DNA of 42,701 nucleotides, from positions 1-42,701 of the forward strand of contig JAQUUX010000019.1 in NCBI GenBank assembly GCA_028693705.1, in the 5' to 3' direction. Below the pieces are notes generated by a model, which saw only the letters and a program-made list of their open reading frames with translations, was not told the origin of the DNA and searched no databases. This DNA comes from Lachnospiraceae bacterium. GTDB taxonomy: Bacteria; Bacillota; Clostridia; Lachnospirales; Lachnospiraceae. How positions within the stretch are numbered: the first letter of the stretch is position 1; every line of letters starts with the position of its first letter. Positions 7,615 to 16,192 of the stretch are shown here, piece by piece. The translations under genes and the position numbers were made by a program.

Positions 7615-8832
7615 ATGAAAGAAAAAGTTATCTTAGCTTATTCCGGTGGTCTTGATACCACAGCCATTATTCCATGGTTAAAGGAAAATTTTGATTATGA
7701 AGTAATCTGTGTCTGCGCTGACTGTGGACAGGGAAATGAATTGGATGGCCTGGAAGAAAGAGCAAAATCCTGTGGTGCTGAGAAATTATACATCGAAGAT
7801 CTGACTGATATCTTCTGTGACGAATACATCGTTCCTTGTGTACAGGCTCATGCTGTATACGAAAACAAATACTTATTAGGTACTTCCATGGCAAGACCTG
7901 CTATTGCAAAACGTCTTGTTGAGATTGCCCGTAAAGAAAGTGCTACCGCCATCTGCCACGGTGCAACCGGTAAAGGAAATGATCAGATCCGTTTCGAGCT
8001 TGGTATCAAAGCACTGGCTCCTGACTTAAAGATCATCGCTGCATGGAGAAATGAAAAATGGAGTATGGATTCCCGTGAAGCAGAAATCGAATATTGCCAT
8101 CAGCATGGTATTCATCTTCCTTTCTCTGCTGACAACAGCTATAGCCGTGACCGTAACTTATGGCACATCAGCCATGAAGGTCTGGAACTGGAAGATCCTG
8201 CAAACGAGCCAAACTATGAACATCTGTTAGTACTTGGCAACACTCCTGAGAAAGCACCTGAAGAAGGCGAATATGTTACCATGACCTTTGAAGCAGGCGT
8301 TCCAAAAACCGTTAATGGAAAAGAAATGAAGGTTTCTGATATCATCCGTACTCTGAATGAACTTGGTGGAAAACATGGTGTAGGTATCGTAGACATCGTT
8401 GAAAACCGTGTTGTTGGTATGAAATCCCGTGGTGTATATGAGACTCCCGGCGGAACTATCCTGTACGAAGCACATCAGCAGTTAGAGGAGCTGATCCTGG
8501 ATCGTGACACCTATAATGTAAAACAGGAAATGGGTGCTAAATTTGCTCAGATCGTATACGAAGGAAAATGGTTCACACCACTTCGCGAGGCTGTTCAGGC
8601 ATTCATCGAGTCCACACAGAAATATGTAACCGGTGAAGTTAAATTCAAACTTTACAAAGGCAATATCATCAAAGCAGGAACTACTTCTCCATACTCTCTG
8701 TATAATGAAAGCATTGCTTCCTTTACAACAGGCGATATGTACGATCATCACGATGCTGAAGGCTTTATCAATCTGTTCGGTCTCTCCAGCAAGGTTCGTG
8801 CAATGAAATGGACTGAGACAACAATTAAATAA
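7615..8832 (+). CDS. argG: Argininosuccinate synthase
   Basis: ArgG joins citrulline and aspartate using ATP, the penultimate step to arginine. The 405-aa protein opens with the PP-loop AYSGGLDTT (8-16) and has the family motifs CHGATGKGNDQIRFELG, the SRDRNLWHISHEG segment and the GRGVYETPGG-like SRGVYETPGGT. GGAGG sits 7 nt before the ATG. It stands alone and divergent from argC; argH and the carbamoyltransferase gene are not in the window. Codons are markedly biased to well-used forms, suggesting strong expression. A terminator follows directly. Confidence 0.97.
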   Translation: MKEKVILAYSGGLDTTAIIPWLKENFDYEVICVCADCGQGNELDGLEERAKSCGAEKLYIEDLTDIFCDEYIVPCVQAHAVYENKYLLGTSMARPAIAKRLVEIARKESATAICHGATGKGNDQIRFELGIKALAPDLKIIAAWRNEKWSMDSREAEIEYCHQHGIHLPFSADNSYSRDRNLWHISHEGLELEDPANEPNYEHLLVLGNTPEKAPEEGEYVTMTFEAGVPKTVNGKEMKVSDIIRTLNELGGKHGVGIVDIVENRVVGMKSRGVYETPGGTILYEAHQQLEELILDRDTYNVKQEMGAKFAQIVYEGKWFTPLREAVQAFIESTQKYVTGEVKFKLYKGNIIKAGTTSPYSLYNESIASFTTGDMYDHHDAEGFINLFGLSSKVRAMKWTETTIK

Positions 8833-8858
8833 ATAATCAAATAGGAATTATAAAAAAT

Positions 8859-8925
8859 AACCTCCCGATATTAGATGCTAACCTGGAATACAATTTGGCG
8901 TCTATCATCGGGAGGTTTATTTTAT
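8859..8925 (+). terminator. argG terminator
   Basis: AACCTCCCGAT (8859-8869) pairs with ATCGGGAGGTT (8907-8917). The stem continues inward over ATTAGATGC/GCGTCTATC with wobble pairs, and a T-rich tail follows. Confidence 0.8.
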
Positions 8926-9018
8926 ATAAAACTTTTGATCACTTTTTTCCTTCATAATTTCCCCCACACCATTTTCCATTATCTATTTGCCTTCTCCTGT
9001 AACACTCACCCATATCAT

Positions 9019-9100
9019 TTAACAGAATATCGTTCTTTTTATTTAATCTTAGCACCTTGTTTTACCCTCGCCAATAATAAAAAGGACGATATTCTGCTAA
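9019..9100. repeat. 25-bp imperfect inverted repeat
   Basis: Arms 9019-9043 and 9076-9100 (core CAGAATATCGTTCTTTTTAT against the complement) pair over 25 positions with two non-Watson-Crick positions, around a 32-nt loop. It lies in the gap between the argG terminator and the promoter at 9121. No U-run follows immediately. The rest of 8926-9120 shows nothing else I can name. Confidence 0.6.
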
Positions 9101-9120
9101 TTCTATTCATCCCGTTTTTT

Positions 9121-9149
9121 TTGACTTTTAGTTCTGTACCGATTACAAT
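9121..9149 (+). promoter_or_regulatory. Promoter for the DUF1294 and LytTR genes
   Basis: TTGACT (9121-9126), 17 nt, TACAAT (9144-9149). It is the best promoter match in this gap and starts a transcript about 45 nt before the DUF1294 start. Confidence 0.65.
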
Positions 9150-9201
9150 AAAACCATATGATTTGATGATACAAAATATAAAAAAGGATTGGTTAATATA
9201 T

Positions 9202-9495
9202 ATGAACGTAGTTACTCTTTTGACTGTATATTTTATAGGTGTAAACCTGACAGGTTTCATCTTGATGGGCTTAGATAAAAGAAAAGCACAAAAGCATCTG
9301 TGGCGCATTCCGGAAGCTACCCTATTCGTCTGTGCCCTGATTGGCGGTTCCATTGGTTCTATTGGAGGAATGTATTTTTTTCATCATAAGACAAGGAAAT
9401 GGTATTTTGTAGTAGGTATGCCTCTGATCCTGTTTCTCCAGGCTGCAGCTGTAATTGCACTATTTCAGCTACCGATCCAATTTATTACTTTTTAA
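9202..9495 (+). CDS. DUF1294 membrane protein
   Basis: A 97-aa membrane protein. It has an N-terminal helix (VVTLLTVYFIGVNLTGFILM) and then the DUF1294 signature: MGLDKRKAQKHLWRIPE, the GGSIGSIGGMYFFHHKTRKW block, and a final helix. Length and order match the family, whose function is unknown. The open frame runs back to 8875, but that extension overlaps the argG terminator and is not protein-like. A start at 9202 places the GLDKRKA motif where the family has it; the nearest AAGGA is rather far (13 nt), so the start is only moderately sure. Confidence 0.85.
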   Translation: MNVVTLLTVYFIGVNLTGFILMGLDKRKAQKHLWRIPEATLFVCALIGGSIGSIGGMYFFHHKTRKWYFVVGMPLILFLQAAAVIALFQLPIQFITF

Positions 9496-9546
9496 AATCA
9501 CCAAATAAATATTTAAAGATAAATTATTCAGAAATGAGGTATCCTC

Positions 9547-10254
9547 ATGTATATTGCAGTGTGTGATGATAATGTGGCAGACAGAAAACATCTGGAACGT
9601 TTACTTTCCAGAGAATCTGATAAACGAATGACAGAAAAAGAGCATTTCAATGTAGACTCTTTTGGAAATGCTTCTGTATTACTGGGAACGCCTGATAAGT
9701 ACGATCTGTTTTTTCTGGACATGACAGACTCTGAATTAAATGGGTACGAGCTTGCCATGAAGCTGATCCAGTCAGGCTCCAAAGCTCCTATTGTACTGTG
9801 TTCTTCCATTATTATTTATGAGAATATGCCTGCACATCCACAGCTTAGATATTTAAAAAAAAAGATTACCACCAGTCGTTTATCTGATATGCTCGATCAG
9901 GTTACTTTGGAAATTGTGCCTCATGATCATCGAATTGAATTGAGGAATGATGATGACACTCTATATGTTGAAGCAGATGAGATTCTGTATATCCATCAGA
10001 CCGATACTGACATTCTTTCCATTGCCCTGACTGAGGGCAGATCCTTTACACTCTATGATGATATTGTCAATTTCTACAACCAGCTAAATAGCCATCCTGC
10101 CTTTTTCATGCCAACCGGAAAATTACTGTTAAATGCTTCCCACGTAAAAAATCTGGCCCCTCTGTCCATTACTATGACAGATCAGACCAGATTCCATTAT
10201 AATCCTATCTATTATTCTAAAATACAGGCACTCCTGAAAAATCTAATGCAATAA
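9547..10254 (+). CDS. Orphan LytTR-family response regulator
   Basis: The 235-aa protein has an N-terminal receiver domain (acidic pair D7-D8 in AVCDDN, phosphoacceptor D58 in LFFLDMTD) and a C-terminal LytTR DNA-binding domain from about residue 135 (RIELRNDDDTLYVEADEILY, then LLNASHVKNL). This AgrA/LytR layout binds direct repeats upstream of targets. No histidine kinase gene adjoins, so its partner must be elsewhere. GAGG is 7 nt before the ATG. It follows the DUF1294 gene by 51 nt and probably shares its promoter. Confidence 0.88.
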   Translation: MYIAVCDDNVADRKHLERLLSRESDKRMTEKEHFNVDSFGNASVLLGTPDKYDLFFLDMTDSELNGYELAMKLIQSGSKAPIVLCSSIIIYENMPAHPQLRYLKKKITTSRLSDMLDQVTLEIVPHDHRIELRNDDDTLYVEADEILYIHQTDTDILSIALTEGRSFTLYDDIVNFYNQLNSHPAFFMPTGKLLLNASHVKNLAPLSITMTDQTRFHYNPIYYSKIQALLKNLMQ

Positions 10255-10319
10255 AATCATGCTGTAAGAAAATACTGTATAGGTTTATCAGCTCTTAGCT
10301 TCCCACAATGTCGCCGTTT

Positions 10320-11156
10320 CTAGAGAGTAACAATAACACCGCCATCATTGGCATACATACTGCTGACACCTGCTGTGTCCAGAATCTCCACGTAAGCAAA
10401 TTCTTCTTTGGATTCCATTCGTTCCTTTACCATCTGTGCCCGTTCCGGACAGTTACAATGACTGATGAACAGCGGTTTATTCTTTGTATCTATTGCCTCA
10501 GCTAAAGCTGTGTCTGCCATTTTCATCAAGGCCTTCTTAATCCCGATTGCCTGACCTTTTTGTATAATCACGCCTGCAATTGCTCCCATAACAGGCTTTA
10601 TATTAAGTGTAGAAGCCACAAAAGCCTTCACTGCACTCATACGACCATTTTTGCGAAGTGTTTCCAGATTATCCAGCACAAAATAAGTATGCATACCATC
10701 TCTGTACTCTTCCAACTTTTTCACAATCTCATCAAAAGGTAATCCCTGTTCTTCCATTTTCATGGCTAAAAATCCAATCTGGGTTTCACCAACGCTGGCA
10801 GACAGTGAATCACATACATAAATATCCTTTTCGCCATACTGTTCCACATAGAGATTCTTTGCCAATACAGCACTGTTATAACTGCCGCTTAAATGTGAGG
10901 ACAAGGTAACTACATAAACGTGATCAGCCTTCGTACGATATGCCTCCATATAGCTTTCAGGGGAAGGACATGCTGATTTTGCACAAGTCTCTGTCGCTGC
11001 AACCTTCTGTAAAAATTCAGTCTGATTAAAGTTTTCATCATCTGCCACCTGATAATCACCTACGATTAGCTGTAGCGGTACTCTCTGAAATCTTTCATCA
11101 TGCTGATACTGCTCCGGTAATTCTCCACAACTGTCTAATACAATTTTAAAACTCAT
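10320..11156 (-). CDS. DegV family fatty-acid-binding protein
   Basis: A 278-aa DegV protein. The family binds a fatty acid and in Firmicutes can serve as the FakB subunit that presents it to the kinase FakA. Seen here are the N-terminal IVLDSCGELP, the ligand-site serine region TLSSHLSGSYNSA, and the linker YFVLDNLETLRKNGRMS typical of the family. GGAG lies 7 nt before the ATG. The gene converges on the LytTR gene and is divergent from the DUF5721 gene. No fakA is nearby, so the lipid role is from family knowledge. Confidence 0.92.
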   Translation of the reverse strand: MSFKIVLDSCGELPEQYQHDERFQRVPLQLIVGDYQVADDENFNQTEFLQKVAATETCAKSACPSPESYMEAYRTKADHVYVVTLSSHLSGSYNSAVLAKNLYVEQYGEKDIYVCDSLSASVGETQIGFLAMKMEEQGLPFDEIVKKLEEYRDGMHTYFVLDNLETLRKNGRMSAVKAFVASTLNIKPVMGAIAGVIIQKGQAIGIKKALMKMADTALAEAIDTKNKPLFISHCNCPERAQMVKERMESKEEFAYVEILDTAGVSSMYANDGGVIVTL

Positions 11157-11289
11157 TTCTTTTCTCCACCGGATAAATAACTTTGTTTTTTAAGTCCATT
11201 ATCCGCTTTCATCACTCTTTTATATGGTTTTTAATACCACATTAACTATACACAATTGTCACATTCTTGTAAATAGAAAACACATTCTT

Positions 11290-11318
11290 TTGACGCTTAC
11301 CACAACATAGTTTATAAT
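11290..11318 (+). promoter_or_regulatory. Promoter for the DUF5721-rluA pair
   Basis: TTGACG (11290-11295), 17 nt, TATAAT (11313-11318), about 20 nt before the DUF5721 ATG and its GGAGG. Near-consensus, so expression is probably constitutive. Confidence 0.75.
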
Positions 11319-11338
11319 TTTCTAATCGGAGGAATAAT

Positions 11339-11830
11339 ATGATTGCCATTCAAATAACCAATGTTAAAAACTGTATGAGTAAATTATTGGGAACCGACTG
11401 TTTCCATGATTTTTTATTAGAACAGGCTGTTATTAAAACAGCTACTACCACGACAATAGAAGGACGACTAAATGAAGCCTATTTTTCCAATGAGGAATGG
11501 AATGATCCCGGGATTCGTTCTTATGATTTTCAGACCTGGGAGGACTGCCACAGTCTTATATTCCAGCTGATCAAAGGAAAGAAAACTCCTGTCAGTGTGA
11601 AGATAACACTCCAGCTAAAGCCGGATCTGATGGCACAGGTTATTGACTCCATAAGTCAATCTCTATTAAGCAGTTTTTTTCTAAATATTCGATTTGATGA
11701 AACCGGTATGACTATGATTACCGGTACCTCATATACCAGCTTTACCATGGATAAATCCGGTGATACCTCCTGGGATCAGTGGGTAAAACACTTCTTAACC
11801 CAAAAGGAGATCGCCTTCGAGGAATTATGA
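11339..11830 (+). CDS. DUF5721-like protein of unknown function
   Basis: A 163-aa soluble protein beginning MIAIQITNVKNCMSKLLGTD. It contains a conserved-looking FQLIKGKKTPVSVKITLQL centre and a C-terminal WDQWVKHFL helix. The pattern matches what I recall as DUF5721, a family found in Clostridia just upstream of other small genes; function unknown. No catalytic motif, signal or membrane segment is visible. GGAGG lies 7 nt before the ATG. Its TGA overlaps the rluA ATG by 4 nt (ATGA), so the two are translationally coupled, which hints at a role linked to RNA or translation. Confidence 0.75.
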   Translation: MIAIQITNVKNCMSKLLGTDCFHDFLLEQAVIKTATTTTIEGRLNEAYFSNEEWNDPGIRSYDFQTWEDCHSLIFQLIKGKKTPVSVKITLQLKPDLMAQVIDSISQSLLSSFFLNIRFDETGMTMITGTSYTSFTMDKSGDTSWDQWVKHFLTQKEIAFEEL

Positions 11831-12738
11831 TAAGAGATATAACCTACCTCATTGATCAGGATGCTGTGCTTCCTGCTACCATTGAACAATTTCTAAGAAA
11901 AAAAGGATTCTCCCATCCTCTCATATATCGACTCAAGCAGTCAACTGATGGCATTCTTTTAAATGGAGTTCCAACCCGTGCTAATACGCTGTTACAACCA
12001 CAGGATAGCCTCTCCGTTCACATAGTGGAAGCTGCCGGTTCTGAACACATTGTCCCCACGCCTGTTCCCTTGAATATCATTTATGAAGATGAAGATCTGC
12101 TTGTGTTAAATAAGCCTGCATTTCAACCCATTCACTCCTCTATAAATCATTATGAAAACACCTTGGCAAATGGTGTTGCCTACTATTTTGAACAGCAGAA
12201 TATCCCTTTTGTATTCCGATGCATCAATCGATTGGATCGTGATACTACAGGATTGACTATTATAGCCAAAAATATGCTAAGTGGCTCCATTTTATCCACT
12301 ATGGTCAGTAATCGGGAAATTCATCGAAAATATCTTGCTATTGTGGAAGGTATCCTGCCGGAATCAGGTACAATCGACGCCCCTATTGCCCGTAAAGACG
12401 GTTCTGTCATAGAACGTGAGGTAAACTTTGAAGCAGGGGATTCTGCAGTTACCCACTATACCAGACTTTCCACACATCAAAAAAACGGCAAAGAATACTC
12501 CCTTGCCGCTATTATCCTGGAAACCGGCAGAACCCACCAGATCAGAATCCATATGAACTATATTGGTCATCCCCTGCCCGGAGATTTCCTATACCATCCT
12601 GATATGTCCGTGATCAACAGACAGGCACTTCATTCTCATAGTCTGGAGTTTAAGCACCCAATCACAGGTGCTCTGATGTATTTTGAGGCACCATTGCCCG
12701 CGGATATGAAAGCAATCTTATGTAGGTTAAAGGAATAA
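11827..12738 (+). CDS. RluA-family pseudouridine synthase
   Basis: The 303-aa enzyme isomerises uridine to pseudouridine in rRNA or tRNA. An S4-like N-terminal region (QFLRKKGFSHPLIYRLKQ, ILLNGVPT) precedes the catalytic domain. The catalytic Asp137 is in the motif CINRLDRDTTGL; family members more often read HRLDxxTSG. KPAFQPIH and RTHQIRIHMNYIGHP are the other conserved blocks. The open frame extends back to 11779, but GAGGAATT before the ATG at 11827 and the ATGA overlap with the previous stop fix the start. Its exact target (RluD-type or other) cannot be told. Confidence 0.93.
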   Translation: MIRDITYLIDQDAVLPATIEQFLRKKGFSHPLIYRLKQSTDGILLNGVPTRANTLLQPQDSLSVHIVEAAGSEHIVPTPVPLNIIYEDEDLLVLNKPAFQPIHSSINHYENTLANGVAYYFEQQNIPFVFRCINRLDRDTTGLTIIAKNMLSGSILSTMVSNREIHRKYLAIVEGILPESGTIDAPIARKDGSVIEREVNFEAGDSAVTHYTRLSTHQKNGKEYSLAAIILETGRTHQIRIHMNYIGHPLPGDFLYHPDMSVINRQALHSHSLEFKHPITGALMYFEAPLPADMKAILCRLKE

Positions 12739-12756
12739 GGATTGCTATTAAATGAC

Positions 12757-12893
12757 GGTTCAGCCGTGTATCATATGCTCACAAGCCCGTTTTCACTACG
12801 GTAAACACGTAGCTGTACATAAGTTCGCACAAGACGCGAACTAAGTACAGACGCGTTTACAGTTCTTGTTCGCATACGATACACGGCTGAACC
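12757..12893. other. 137-nt imperfect palindrome after rluA
   Basis: GGTTCAGCCGTGTATC (12757-12772) pairs perfectly with GATACACGGCTGAACC (12878-12893). Inside, 12801-12860 forms a second strong stem-loop with GTTCGC/GCGAAC at its tip. It starts 19 nt after the rluA stop and may end that transcript, although only a short T stretch follows. At the two A-C positions (12773/12877 and 12807/12854) the minus-strand RNA would have U-G pairs instead, so a minus-strand RNA folds slightly better. Confidence 0.7.
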
Positions 12894-12919
12894 TCGTTTT
12901 ACGCAATATTTATTTTCTT

Positions 12920-13285
12920 TAAGCTGCAGTTTGTGGTGCCCTGGGGCGCAGAGATCTCAGTTACAGCAACTGAAAAATTGCAACAGGCTGGTCTTGGCTA
13001 CAGACCGGGGCAACTGCAGATTGGCACTTGGAGATATGAATCGTAACGAACAGGCAGTGGTGTGGGTATGTATCCTTTCATTGCCTGAGCACACGGATTA
13101 GACCTTCTAATCATTCCAGCTGCAAAACAGCTATTCCGGGCATGGATGCCCGGAAAGGAATCCCGAGCCAGGATGGCGATTGGATTCTGTTAGCGGAAGT
13201 AACTGAATACCTTTATGGAATGATGTAGAAGGTCTTATACGTGTAAACGGCAATGGAAGGATACATATCCGCACCACTGCCGTCT
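12920..13285 (+). ncRNA. Candidate large structured noncoding RNA
   Basis: A gene-free, relatively GC-rich stretch between convergent genes. Arms 13053-13085 and 13249-13281 form an uninterrupted 33-bp stem in which all three non-identical positions are G-U pairs in the plus-strand RNA. It encloses further stems: 13091-13095/13240-13244, 13100-13108/13227-13235, 13111-13117/13217-13223, and hairpins 13118-13132, 13134-13155, 13158-13187 and 13189-13203. A 5' module has CTGCAGTT/AACTGCAG (12924-12931/13012-13019) enclosing hairpins 12958-12972 and 12988-13008, the latter with another wobble pair. GTGCC (12936-12940) and GGCAC (13023-13027) could form a pseudoknot. Family not recognised; ends are approximate. 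Confidence 0.55.
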
Positions 13286-13322
13286 CATTATAATTATTAT
13301 TTCCAATTTACTAACCTACAGT

Positions 13323-14528
13323 TTACCTTCGATTGAGCACCTTCGCAATCGCCGACCGATGCACCTTCATCGCCCCCACCGGGCAAAACTCCTGGCAGCA
13401 AAAGCATCTGATGCATTTGTTCTTGTCTATAACCGGCAGTCCTTTTCCCTTGGAAAGCTTTGCCGGATTCATCTCTATAGCGTGCCCCGGGCAGATCTCT
13501 CCGCACTTACCACAGCCAATACAAAGGTCTTTTTCCGGTTTGGGTCTGGATGTCATAGCTGTAGATAATATCCAATGATACAGCTTTCCTTTTACGCCTA
13601 CCAGATCGTTGACAAATTCTATATTCATCCGTTCTTTGATCAGTTCAAAATCGGCGATTTTAAATGTATCGACATCTCCAAGAACTGCTACCTCTGAAAT
13701 ATCTGCCGGTCCCAGTCCTCGTTCATAGGCTGCCTGTAATGTCTGTACTTCCTCTCGCTTTAAGCCAATTAATTCAGCACAGACTGTATCCAAGGGATAT
13801 GGTGATGTGGAAGCCAGTAATGCACCAATCTGTCTGGGTGTTCCCATGGTCGGTCCATTGCCTTCCATTCCTACAACAGCATCCACAATATTTAACCGGA
13901 ATCCAAAACCGGAACGATAAAATTCGTCAATATCGATTAACATATTCGCAAAATCCATGGGATTCGGATAATGAAAATGATATTCCGGCTTTAGCAGTCC
14001 CGGAATCGTACCAAAGAAATTCTTAGCTGCCGCACTCATTCCCATCATGCCATGTGTCTTTAATTTACAGACATTGATAATAGCATCACACTGCAACAGC
14101 CATGAGGTGCAATCTAATCGCTTAGCTTTCACACCTTCCGGGTTCTCATGCAGTTCCTGATCAAAATTCTGATTTAATTTACCGCCAACCTCTTCTACAC
14201 GCTGCATTTCAGCTGCACGGTAAATGCCATTCACAATAGCTGCTGTAAACAGACCACCCGGACTGTCTCCTACAATTGGCTCTGCCCCCCGTTCACTCAG
14301 CAGTTTACATAACGCAACTACAATCTGGGGATGAGTCGTTACGGCGGTCTCCGGTTTCATATGGGACACCAGATTAACCTTTATTCCTATTTTCATTCCC
14401 GGTTTTACCCATGATAAATCATCCACCCGCTTAATTGCTTCATATAAAGCTGATTCCACATGGGATTCCTGATAATCCATACATGGAACAATAGAAACCG
14501 GGGGAAAGTTTTTTAAATTTTCATTCAC
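13323..14528 (-). CDS. DUF362 protein with two 4Fe-4S clusters
   Basis: The 401-aa protein has a DUF362 domain over roughly residues 10-300 (KPGMKIGIKVNLV, THPQIVVALCKLL, VGDSPGG, CKLKTHGMMGMSAAAKNFFG) and a C-terminal 2x[4Fe-4S] ferredoxin domain. The two cluster motifs are CIGCGKCGEICPGHA and CIRCFCCQEFCPVGA. The family is common in strict anaerobes and presumed to act in electron transfer or metal handling; the substrate is unknown. The start is GTG at 14528, with GAGAGG 8 nt upstream. It follows ptsI by 20 nt, probably as the last gene of that operon. Confidence 0.9.
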   Translation of the reverse strand: MNENLKNFPPVSIVPCMDYQESHVESALYEAIKRVDDLSWVKPGMKIGIKVNLVSHMKPETAVTTHPQIVVALCKLLSERGAEPIVGDSPGGLFTAAIVNGIYRAAEMQRVEEVGGKLNQNFDQELHENPEGVKAKRLDCTSWLLQCDAIINVCKLKTHGMMGMSAAAKNFFGTIPGLLKPEYHFHYPNPMDFANMLIDIDEFYRSGFGFRLNIVDAVVGMEGNGPTMGTPRQIGALLASTSPYPLDTVCAELIGLKREEVQTLQAAYERGLGPADISEVAVLGDVDTFKIADFELIKERMNIEFVNDLVGVKGKLYHWILSTAMTSRPKPEKDLCIGCGKCGEICPGHAIEMNPAKLSKGKGLPVIDKNKCIRCFCCQEFCPVGAMKVHRSAIAKVLNRR

Positions 14529-14548
14529 GGATAATACCTCTCTCTAAT

Positions 14549-16192
14549 TCAAATTCGTTTTACTTCTGTACTCTCACTAATCTCTTTATAATTCATCTCT
14601 CGAATCAGTGCTTTGACCCTGTTCATACAGCTGGCTGACATACTGAATTCATCCAGTCCCATTCCCAGCAATAACTTAGCAGCCTTTTCATCTGATGCAA
14701 ACTCTCCGCACATCCCAACCGGAATGCCTGCCGCATGCCCTGCATTGATAACCATTTTAATGGCACGTAAAACGGCAGGATTAAAACTGTCATACAAATA
14801 CGATATCTTTTTATTTCCACGGTCTACCGCTGTTATATATTGTGTCAGATCATTGGTTCCAATACTGAAAAAATCTACTTTCTTAGCCAATTCCGGTGCG
14901 CATATTACTGCTGCCGGCGTCTCGATCATGATGCCAATCTGAATGTTCTTATTATAAGCTTTTCCCTCGATATCCAGTTCCTTTTTACATTCTTCCAGAA
15001 TGGAATCTGCTTTATCCAATTCATCCTCGCTGATGATCATTGGGTACATGATACGGATATCACCAAATGCACTGGCCCGAAGTAAGGCTCGTAACTGTGC
15101 TTTAAACATATCCGTCATCTCCAGACAGATTCTAATTGCTCTCCATCCAAGGAACGGATTTTCTTCTTTTTCAAATTCAAAATATGGAAGTCCTTTATCT
15201 CCGCCAATATCCAGAGTTCGAACGATCACATATTTTTCTGCTGTCAAGACAGCCTCTTTATATACTGCAAATTGTTCTTCTTCTGTTGGGAAATGGGTAT
15301 TTTCCATATATAAAAATTCACTTCTGAATAGGCCGATTCCATCAAAGCCAAATTCTTTGGCTGTTTTAATATCTTCTACATTTCCTACATTAGCACAGAT
15401 TTCAACAGTTTTTCCATCCCTTGTAACCGCCGGTACACCTTTTAATTTTGCATACAAGGCATTTTCTTCATTGGTTCGTTGAACAGCCTCTTTATAAAAG
15501 TTTTTGGTCTCTTCATCCGGTTTGAAAATTATCGTTTTACCTGTAGCATCTAAAATAATCTCATCACGATCAGCTACATTCTGCATCAGACCGGTAACGC
15601 CTACCAACGCAGGCAGACCCAGATTCTTTGCAATAATAGCCACATGACTGGTAACACCACCAAACTGGGTTATAAAACCAAGCACCAGTTCTTTCTTCAT
15701 ACGAACAGTATCTGAAGGCGCCAGATCCGTAGCCACAATAATACATGGCTCTTCCATCGCAGCAAAAGGATTGGGATTGATCCCCTTCACTGACATTAAA
15801 AGACGTTCTTTAATGTCTTTCATATCGACAGCGCGTTCTCTCATATATTCGTCTTCCATAGCTTCAAACATGGATACAAAACGATTGCAGCTTTCTGCAA
15901 TTGCCTGTTCCACATTCCCGACTCCGGAACGAATCATTGTTTCTACACTATCTTTTAAAGCAAAATCCTTTACTAGTTCGATATGGGCAGCAAAGATTTC
16001 TGATTCCTTTGCAGCTTCCTCTAAATTTGCAGTAACGGTATCAACCGCATGCTGAAATTTTTGTATTTCAGTTCCTTTTTCCTCTTCCGTAACCGAATAC
16101 TCTGCAGGAGTAATATCTGGTCTGTTAACCAGAAAAACCTTACCCATTGCAATGCCCATGGAGGCGCATTTATCGACTAATATTTTTTTCAT
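14549..16192 (-). CDS. ptsI: PTS enzyme I
   Basis: Enzyme I takes phosphate from PEP and passes it to HPr, the first step of the sugar phosphotransferase system. The 547-aa protein carries the N-terminal HPr-binding helices, the phosphorylated His183 in FGGVTSHVAIIAKNLG, the swivel linker, and the C-terminal PEP-binding TIM barrel with IGLFRSEFLYM, RTLDIGGDKGLPYF, NPFLGWRAIR, and the catalytic region IPVGMCGEFASDE. Its ATG shares one base with the ptsH stop (TAATG), so the two are translationally coupled. It is slightly shorter than the usual 570 aa, with no missing motif. No sugar-specific EII genes are nearby. Confidence 0.95.
   Translation of the reverse strand: MKKILVDKCASMGIAMGKVFLVNRPDITPAEYSVTEEEKGTEIQKFQHAVDTVTANLEEAAKESEIFAAHIELVKDFALKDSVETMIRSGVGNVEQAIAESCNRFVSMFEAMEDEYMRERAVDMKDIKERLLMSVKGINPNPFAAMEEPCIIVATDLAPSDTVRMKKELVLGFITQFGGVTSHVAIIAKNLGLPALVGVTGLMQNVADRDEIILDATGKTIIFKPDEETKNFYKEAVQRTNEENALYAKLKGVPAVTRDGKTVEICANVGNVEDIKTAKEFGFDGIGLFRSEFLYMENTHFPTEEEQFAVYKEAVLTAEKYVIVRTLDIGGDKGLPYFEFEKEENPFLGWRAIRICLEMTDMFKAQLRALLRASAFGDIRIMYPMIISEDELDKADSILEECKKELDIEGKAYNKNIQIGIMIETPAAVICAPELAKKVDFFSIGTNDLTQYITAVDRGNKKISYLYDSFNPAVLRAIKMVINAGHAAGIPVGMCGEFASDEKAAKLLLGMGLDEFSMSASCMNRVKALIREMNYKEISESTEVKRI

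Noticed and set aside
8875-9201. N-terminal 109 codons of a 206-codon plus-strand frame before the DUF1294 domain
   Set aside because: It overlaps the argG terminator, the inverted repeat at 9019-9100 and the promoter at 9121, and its translation is not protein-like.
11779-11826. 16-codon N-terminal extension of the pseudouridine synthase
   Set aside because: It overlaps the DUF5721 gene; the ATGA overlap and GAGG site point to 11827.
12890-13045. A plus-strand frame of about 50 codons ending at TAA near 13045
   Set aside because: It lacks an ATG and a ribosome binding site, and it lies inside the predicted RNA folds. Kept as a doubt only.
13053-13281. MITE with 33-bp terminal inverted repeats
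   Set aside because: No target-site duplication flanks the arms, and the G-U bias of the mismatches fits RNA selection better. Not fully excluded.
12739-13322. Group II intron, RNase P RNA, tmRNA or 6S RNA
   Set aside because: No domain V motif, no RNase P P4 core sequence, no tmRNA-type acceptor end, and the long central stem does not fit 6S.
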